A DNA stretch of 64,000 nt from Kuafuiihalomonas sp050331295 (GTDB taxonomy: Bacteria; Myxococcota; Kuafuiibacteriia; Kuafuiibacteriales; Kuafuiibacteriaceae). The stretch is from the NCBI GenBank assembly GCA_050331295.1, contig JBHJGZ010000011.1:124001-188000 (forward strand), read 5' to 3'. Under the pieces are notes generated by a model that was not told where the DNA came from, made no database searches, and saw nothing but the letters and a program-made list of their open reading frames with translations. The position numbers were made by a program, and so were the translations under genes. Of this stretch, positions 58,791 through 64,000 are shown in pieces (within the stretch, counting starts at the first letter, position 1; the number at the start of each line of letters is the position of its first letter).

Positions 58791-60461
58791 GTGAGGGTGG
58801 ACGCCCCGGCCCCAACTGACTTCATCCGGTCCCAAATCGCCGCCGATCTCCGAGCCGGTCGTAACGACGGCCGGGTCGTGACGCGGTTTCCCCCCGAACC
58901 GAATGGCTTCCTTCATATCGGTCACGCCAAGCACATCGTTCTGAACTTCAGCGTCGCGGAAGAATTCGGTGGCCACTGCAACTTGCGTTTCGATGACACC
59001 AATCCCCTAAAGGAAGAGCAGCGATATGCCGACGCCATCATGGATGACATCCGGTGGCTGGGCTACGACTGGGGTTCGCACCTCTACCATGCGTCCGATT
59101 ACTTCGACGAGCTCTACCGCCTGGCTCAGCACCTGATTCGAGACGGCAAGGCATATGTCTGTAGCCTGAGTGAAGATGAGATTCGGCTGTACCGCGGAAC
59201 CGTCAAGTCTCCCGGTCGACCGAGCCCGTACCGAGACCGTCCCGTAAGCGAGAGCCTCGATCTCTTCGAGCGCATGAGGCGGGGTGAGTTCCCGGAAGGG
59301 ACCCATACCGTCCGGGCCAACATCGATATGGCCGCCGCCAACATGAAGATGCGAGACCCATTGATGTATCGAATTCGGAGGGTGAGTCACCACAAGACCG
59401 GGAACAAGTGGAACATCTACCCAATGTACGACTACGCCCATCCGGTCTCCGACGCCCTCGAACTCATCACGCACTCGTTGTGCACGCTCGAATTCGAGAA
59501 CAATCGAGAAATCTACGACTGGTTCGTCGAAAACCTTCCTTTGCCGTCACGACCTCGGCAGATCGAATATGCTCGGCTCAACATTGAATATACGATGATG
59601 AGCAAACGCAAATTGAAGGCTCTCGTCGACGAAGCCATTGTCGATGGTTGGGACGACCCACGGATGCCCACCGTTGCCGGTCTCCGCCGTCGCGGCTTCA
59701 CACCTTCCAGCATCCGAGCGTTCTCCAAGCGGCTTGGTGTGGCCAAAGCCAACAGCACCGTGGAATACGGCCAGCTCGAGTTCGCCATCCGCGAAGAGCT
59801 CAATCGCACGGCACCGCGGGTCATGGCGGTCCTGGACCCGGTCAAGGTCGTCATCACCAACTACCGGGACGACCGAGATGAGGAGATCGAGTGCGAAAAC
59901 AACCCCGAAGACCCCGATGCTGGCACCCGACAGGTCCCGTTCAGTCAGACCATCTTCATCGAGCGGGATGATTTCATGGAAGATCCTCCCAAAAAATGGT
60001 TCCGACTCGCGGTCGGCAAGGAGGTTCGGCTGAAGCACGCCTACTTCATCACCTGCCAGGAAGTTCGAAAGGACTCCACCGGTCGAATCGTGGAGCTTCG
60101 ATGCACCTATGACCCCGCCTCTCGAGGAGGAGAGGCACCCGATGGCCGCAAGGTCCGGGGAACGCTGCACTGGGTGAGCGCCCGGCACGGCGTACCGCTG
60201 CAGGCCCGTCTTTACGACCAGCTGTTCACGGAGAAAAATCCCGCCGCAGCAGAGGACTTTCACTCTGTCCTGAATCCGAACTCTCTGGTGACGATGCCTC
60301 ACGCGGTTGGGGAGCCTTCGCTTCAGGAGGCCCAAGCCGGCCAAACCTATCAATTCCTCCGGCTCGGCTACTTTTGTCGAGACAGCAAAGACGAAGGACT
60401 CTGTTTCAATCGCACCGTTGGCCTCAAGGACACCTGGGCTAAGCTTCAAAAGAAAGGATAA
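58791..60461 (+). CDS. glnS: Glutaminyl-tRNA synthetase
   Basis: About 556-residue class I aminoacyl-tRNA synthetase. PPEPNGFLHIGHAKHIVLNF holds the HIGH motif (residues 42-45), LRFDDTNPLKEEQRY follows, and MMSKRKLKALV contains the MSK motif. Anticodon-binding beta-barrels follow (TIFIERDDFMEDPP, LHWVSARHGVPLQARLYD). It is GlnRS rather than GluRS by its C-terminal barrels and by YRIRRVSHHKTGNKWNIYPM. The start is uncertain: GTG at 58791 gives the N-terminus closest to E. coli; TTG at 58767 is another option. It is followed by the thioredoxin-like gene 6 bases later. Confidence 0.95.
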   Translation: MRVDAPAPTDFIRSQIAADLRAGRNDGRVVTRFPPEPNGFLHIGHAKHIVLNFSVAEEFGGHCNLRFDDTNPLKEEQRYADAIMDDIRWLGYDWGSHLYHASDYFDELYRLAQHLIRDGKAYVCSLSEDEIRLYRGTVKSPGRPSPYRDRPVSESLDLFERMRRGEFPEGTHTVRANIDMAAANMKMRDPLMYRIRRVSHHKTGNKWNIYPMYDYAHPVSDALELITHSLCTLEFENNREIYDWFVENLPLPSRPRQIEYARLNIEYTMMSKRKLKALVDEAIVDGWDDPRMPTVAGLRRRGFTPSSIRAFSKRLGVAKANSTVEYGQLEFAIREELNRTAPRVMAVLDPVKVVITNYRDDRDEEIECENNPEDPDAGTRQVPFSQTIFIERDDFMEDPPKKWFRLAVGKEVRLKHAYFITCQEVRKDSTGRIVELRCTYDPASRGGEAPDGRKVRGTLHWVSARHGVPLQARLYDQLFTEKNPAAAEDFHSVLNPNSLVTMPHAVGEPSLQEAQAGQTYQFLRLGYFCRDSKDEGLCFNRTVGLKDTWAKLQKKG

Positions 60462-60467
60462 AGCACC

Positions 60468-61049
60468 ATGGCACGAACCGAAAGTACGATGCTTCCACTC
60501 GGGACCGTCGCACCCGACTTCAACCTTCTGACACCGGCCGGAACGGCCTTCGGTCGAAAAGACTTCGAAGGAAAGCCGCTGCTGGTGATGTTCATCTGCA
60601 ATCACTGTCCGTTTGTGAAGCACCTGGCTGACCATCTGGCTCGGTTCACCACCGACATCCAACGGAAAGGCGTTGGGGTCATCGCCATCAACAGCAATGA
60701 TGTCGAAAATTATCCAGACGATGCTCCCATCAAGATGGTCGAGGAGATCGAGAATCGTGGGTACACCTTCCCGTACGTGTTTGATGAATCTCAAGATGTC
60801 GCGAAGGCCTATCGAGCCGCATGTACGCCGGACTTCTACCTTTTCGATCGGGACCATCGTCTCACCTATCGTGGCCAGTACGATTCCAGTCGGCCGGGAG
60901 GTGGTACGCCGACCGGAGAAGACCTCGAGAAAGCGATCGAAGCCGTCTTGAACCATCAGCCAGCCCCTGAGGAGCAGCGCCCCAGCATGGGTTGCAACAT
61001 CAAATGGAAGGCCGGCAACGCCCCCGAATACTTCGGTCCCTCGTCATAG
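60468..61049 (+). CDS. Thioredoxin-like / peroxiredoxin-family protein
   Basis: 193-residue AhpC/TSA-thioredoxin-fold protein without signal peptide. The active-site region is MFICNHCPFVKHLADHLAR, with Cys44 and Cys47 in a CxxC arrangement. A second conserved region is FPYVFDESQDVAKAYRAACT followed by the cis-proline site TPDFYLFDRDHRLTYRGQ. This subgroup (PRX-like) is widespread but its substrate is not established. A ribosome binding site AAAGGA overlaps the last codons of glnS, and only 6 bases separate the genes, so they are co-expressed. Convergent with the next gene. Confidence 0.9.
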   Translation: MARTESTMLPLGTVAPDFNLLTPAGTAFGRKDFEGKPLLVMFICNHCPFVKHLADHLARFTTDIQRKGVGVIAINSNDVENYPDDAPIKMVEEIENRGYTFPYVFDESQDVAKAYRAACTPDFYLFDRDHRLTYRGQYDSSRPGGGTPTGEDLEKAIEAVLNHQPAPEEQRPSMGCNIKWKAGNAPEYFGPSS

Positions 61050-61068
61050 CGGGGCTCAACCGGCTGGG

Positions 61069-61425
61069 CTATTCGCGGAAGAGGCGGGTGACCACGAGAT
61101 GCCCGTGACGATTTCTCTCAAGCCGCAGTCGAGCGTTCAAGCCCTGCCATCGATCGGGAACGATCTGCGCCGCAACGTCCGGCGACAAGCGGTAGAGAAC
61201 ATACAGTCGGTCCTGGTAGATGGTACCATTTCGAATCAACTCCGGTCGGAAGACTTCCGGATACTGTCGATTGCGGAAACTCCTCAGCTGCTCCGGCGTG
61301 AGGCCTCGTTCCACCAAGACGAAATCGTCATCGATCCGCTCGATCTTGGCGCGCACGGAGATCTCCGCCGAACCGGATGAAGCCCCTGCCGCTAACAGGC
61401 ATCCACTCAATATCATGGCGATCAT
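61069..61425 (-). CDS. Small exported protein coupled to PilY1
   Basis: 118 residues. The N-terminus has a short hydrophobic signal with a Cys (MILSGCLLAAGASSG), a likely lipoprotein or type I signal. The mature part is basic, with EISVRAKIERIDDDFVLVE and LARLRLERNRHGHLVVTRLF-like beta strands. The family is not recognised. The ATG at 61425 overlaps the stop of the PilY1 gene (ATGA), so it is translated with it. It may be a pilus accessory or chaperone, by context only. Confidence 0.6.
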   Translation of the reverse strand: MIAMILSGCLLAAGASSGSAEISVRAKIERIDDDFVLVERGLTPEQLRSFRNRQYPEVFRPELIRNGTIYQDRLYVLYRLSPDVAAQIVPDRWQGLNARLRLERNRHGHLVVTRLFRE

Positions 61426-64000
61426 CGGAGCTCCCTCCACAGAAAGAGACCAGGCCGACGACGGCGCACGTTGACCTCCGCCTCCTGACTGACGGTGATG
61501 TCGCCGTGGCTGATGATCAACCCGGTCCCCTTGGGTGCATGTACGAACAAGTCCGCCCCGCCTTCGGTGTTACCTTCCCACTTCACCCGCTCGCTGCGGG
61601 CCAGAAGACCATTTCCATCGGCGTCGAACGCCGCCTCGGCAGTGCAGTTGTCGACGGCGTAAATGCGATCGACGCCGCTCGATGTCGAGCACGCCACAGT
61701 TGAAGGAACCGGAGCATAGGAGCGATAGAAGGCGACACCTTCGGCGACCAGTGGATCTCGGATCATCCTCTCGTGCTCACCCAGTTCGAAGAACCATCCA
61801 ATCTTGCCAGAAGCGTGAATCTTCACCGGGTCGATGACGTCCACTTTCGAAACGTCCTCGAGTTTGGCTTGCGTGGCGTTCCCGTGGTGTGAACCGTCGT
61901 CCCAGACCACACCCACGATATCGTGCCCAGAGGTCAACTCCTCATCCTGGAGCAGGTCCAATGCACCGGGACGCTGCACGTCGCCGGTGCCGAAATAGAT
62001 GCCTACCACCTCTTTCCCGGGGCAGCGGCTCTGAACCACGTCCAGACGCGTGAAGATCTTCCGAAAGTTCGGACCATAGCCTTTGTGCCCGTTGTTCAGG
62101 TTCACCAGTCGTCTCGCGGACCAGGTCTGTCCATCGTCCGAGGTCGACGCTTTCCATATCTGACCGCACTCATCGCCCCAATACAGCGCCGTCGCGGTGT
62201 CGCCTTCGAGGTACGCCGAGACTTCTCCACTGATCGGACACACCATGTGTTCGAGATCTGGTGAATCATCGGCATCGACACATACCGTTGCGGGACTGAG
62301 GTCTCCTCCACCGCCGCAGTCTCGGGTCACGCGGAGGCGCACAGCCGCATTGGCCGCTTCCGCTTCGAAGGGAATCTTCTCCGTGGACCCATTCCACCGG
62401 TCGAGATCAACCGCCCACACTTCCGGTTGATGGTCCTCGCCCAGCTCGAATCCTGGAAACGGCCCAGACCCGTCCGGATCGCCCGGATCCTGCTTTTCCA
62501 GATAAACGCCGGTGACGATCTCGACCTCCGAGATCAAGTAACCGGTTCGACCCTGGTCCACCCCATCGGTCGTCAGTCGCACCACGACTTCGTCATCGTA
62601 GACCCATGGCGACCAGGCCTCGTTCAGGGCATCAGCGGTGAAGGAACCGATGACCTGCCCGCTGTTGTCCTCGATGGACAGAACGTCCCCCGAGTCGAGA
62701 TCGAAGCTTTGGAAGAAGAGCCGGATCGCTCGGGTCTCATGAACCCCGTCACTGAACGTCAGCGGCGGCGTCGCCAGGTCCACCGGAAGGCCTGCACCGT
62801 CATAGCAATTGCCGAGCATGGGACTGCAACCGGGCGTATGAAAGGCGTTACAGAAGCCAGGAGGCTGAATCCCTTCCGAGGCGCCATCCCCGGCCGGAAC
62901 GCACGCTCCCTCCACCCGAACGCCCGGTGTCTCCGGAGGTCGCAGGAGCCTCGGCGCCTCCGCTGCTTCCTCGAAATCGAGCTCGGCTACGTGCCCAGAG
63001 CCGAGCACCGCCGTGACCGGTGCGTCACCCTTCGCGTACAAACGTCCGACCCAAGGGTGTGAAACCGAATCTTGCAGCTCTTCGAAGACCGTACCGGTCT
63101 TGGCCACCAGCGGATAGATCGGGTTTCGGGTCGCTTCCAGGGTCCCCTCGGCGCCGAGGTCGGCCACGTCCAGAAGATAGTAGGCCCTGCCTCCGCGGCC
63201 CAAGGCGAAGAGCAGGAATGCGGATTCGTCTTTGTCGATTTCGAAGTCGCCGTCGTCGTCGACGTGTACGAGTTGCACCTGTCCGTCCAGGTAGAAGCGG
63301 TGGGTATACCGAAGACCGGGTTGATCGAAGCGGTCCTTCATCAAGCTGTTGGGAATCGAACTGGGGGTCCAAAGCTCGCCGGGAATGAGTGCACTGGTCT
63401 CCCGACCACTGGACGCTTCGAAGATATGGAGCATTCCATCGTTGGCTGGAAGTGCGACATAGCAGTTCCCAGGGATTGGATCCTCGTCTTCATCGTTGCA
63501 GGGTCCATATCTCAGGAATACCGGATTGGAGTGAACCGGGTCGCCCAGCGGCCAATCTGCGACCGAGATGGGCTGACCCGAATCGCAGTCCGTTTCTGCT
63601 GCGTATCCGTGAAGGCTGTTGATCAAGCGATGGCGATGGCAACCGTTCGTGAAGGTGTCGGCCTCCGACCAATGATCGGGGTCGAGCGGGACGTACTCCT
63701 CGGCCCCATTGCGGTACGTGAAGATGTTGCGAATGTACGGTTGCTCGGGCGGCGGCGATCCGGCTCGGCCGATCACCTCTCCGATGACGGAGCCGGCCCC
63801 GCCGACGTCGGAAGCGATGCTGTCGGTTCCGCTCCACAGGTCTCGAGCCTCGGTATTGGTCCAAAGCTCGAGTCCGTCCGGGCTTTGGAACAAGCAATCT
63901 TCGTCTGTGGTGTCGAAGAGTCCACCTTCCAAGATATCAGGAAGCACGCAGTACTTTTTCAGATTGCCCACCCATGGGCCGACTTGCTCCGGACGAAAGG
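61422..64000 (-). CDS. pilY1: Type IV pilus tip protein PilY1, C-terminal part
   Basis: Partial: at least 859 residues up to the window edge, open to base 64000 on this strand with no stop. The first residues (GPWVGNLKKYCV) match the region just before the PilC beta-propeller of PilY1. Then come DWPLGDPVHSNPVFLRYG, YVALPANDGMLHIFEA and GRGGRAYYLLDVADLG, conserved in PilY1. A Ca-site-like acidic loop, DDDGDFEIDKDES, is in the propeller. The C-terminus RRRRPGLFLWRELR is family-typical. It has a long inserted region in the middle (about 330-560) with cadherin-like beta strands. It acts in pilus extension and surface adhesion. The N-terminal vWA domain would lie beyond the window. Confidence 0.9.
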   Translation of the reverse strand, partial: FRPEQVGPWVGNLKKYCVLPDILEGGLFDTTDEDCLFQSPDGLELWTNTEARDLWSGTDSIASDVGGAGSVIGEVIGRAGSPPPEQPYIRNIFTYRNGAEEYVPLDPDHWSEADTFTNGCHRHRLINSLHGYAAETDCDSGQPISVADWPLGDPVHSNPVFLRYGPCNDEDEDPIPGNCYVALPANDGMLHIFEASSGRETSALIPGELWTPSSIPNSLMKDRFDQPGLRYTHRFYLDGQVQLVHVDDDGDFEIDKDESAFLLFALGRGGRAYYLLDVADLGAEGTLEATRNPIYPLVAKTGTVFEELQDSVSHPWVGRLYAKGDAPVTAVLGSGHVAELDFEEAAEAPRLLRPPETPGVRVEGACVPAGDGASEGIQPPGFCNAFHTPGCSPMLGNCYDGAGLPVDLATPPLTFSDGVHETRAIRLFFQSFDLDSGDVLSIEDNSGQVIGSFTADALNEAWSPWVYDDEVVVRLTTDGVDQGRTGYLISEVEIVTGVYLEKQDPGDPDGSGPFPGFELGEDHQPEVWAVDLDRWNGSTEKIPFEAEAANAAVRLRVTRDCGGGGDLSPATVCVDADDSPDLEHMVCPISGEVSAYLEGDTATALYWGDECGQIWKASTSDDGQTWSARRLVNLNNGHKGYGPNFRKIFTRLDVVQSRCPGKEVVGIYFGTGDVQRPGALDLLQDEELTSGHDIVGVVWDDGSHHGNATQAKLEDVSKVDVIDPVKIHASGKIGWFFELGEHERMIRDPLVAEGVAFYRSYAPVPSTVACSTSSGVDRIYAVDNCTAEAAFDADGNGLLARSERVKWEGNTEGGADLFVHAPKGTGLIISHGDITVSQEAEVNVRRRRPGLFLWRELR

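Noticed and set aside
1..64000. CRISPR arrays, insertion sequences, phage genes
   Set aside because: No regularly spaced repeats, transposase motifs or integrase motifs were found; the tandem DsbA repeats are coding.

Overview
The window is a dense, G+C-rich bacterial chromosome segment of about 50 genes. It reads as a Gram-negative, Myxococcota/deltaproteobacterial-type organism. The evidence for that is an MglA-family GTPase, a PilY1 pilus protein, a CFI-box surface protein, several Cys-rich or Asp-rich lipoproteins, DUF4388 and PocR-type signalling proteins, PrkA/YeaH and SpoIID-like proteins. GTG/TTG starts and 4-nt GTGA/ATGA overlaps are frequent. The lineage is an inference; the window carries no rRNA, only one tRNA. 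I see no insertion sequences, prophage or CRISPR.

Layout: 0.2-8 kb holds a Pit phosphate permease, lipoproteins, a TPR protein, a secreted M20 peptidase and a GT-C glycosyltransferase. 8-16 kb holds a triple-DsbA fusion divergent from dnaK, a GT4 glycosyltransferase, lipA, a renalase-like flavoprotein and a DUF2256/DUF3253 protein. 16-29 kb is a long minus-strand housekeeping series. In transcription order it is pyrH, frr, uppS, cdsA, rseP, tsaB, a DUF465 gene, a Usg-like ASADH relative, a CFI-box/beta-barrel protein, truA, plsC, rplM, rpsI and a SpoIID-domain gene; dxr is absent from its usual place. Upstream of that, also on the minus strand, dinG, pyrD, an MglA-like GTPase and a PocR histidine kinase are tightly packed.

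ppk1 runs divergently from dinG; glnD and astA start from one shared CATG. 40.7-45.6 kb is a minus-strand set: sigma factor, an MltG relative that lacks the catalytic Glu, PrkA kinase and YeaH. It is followed by a sugar nucleotidyltransferase, a PP2C phosphatase and a DUF4388/J-domain/TPR protein. 50-64 kb carries a fatty-acid desaturase, tRNA-Glu, two membrane proteins, a methyltransferase with a lipoprotein signal, a 5'-truncated metallophosphoesterase, a large Cys-rich lipoprotein, yqeY, an HtrA protease, glnS, a thioredoxin-like gene, a small exported protein and the 3' part of pilY1, which runs off the right edge.

The best candidates for something undescribed are the sigma/dead-MltG/PrkA/YeaH operon, the translationally coupled MglA-GTPase/PocR-kinase pair, the triple-DsbA protein, the CFI-box protein that appears to carry a second, internal signal peptide before a beta-barrel, and the exported methyltransferase.
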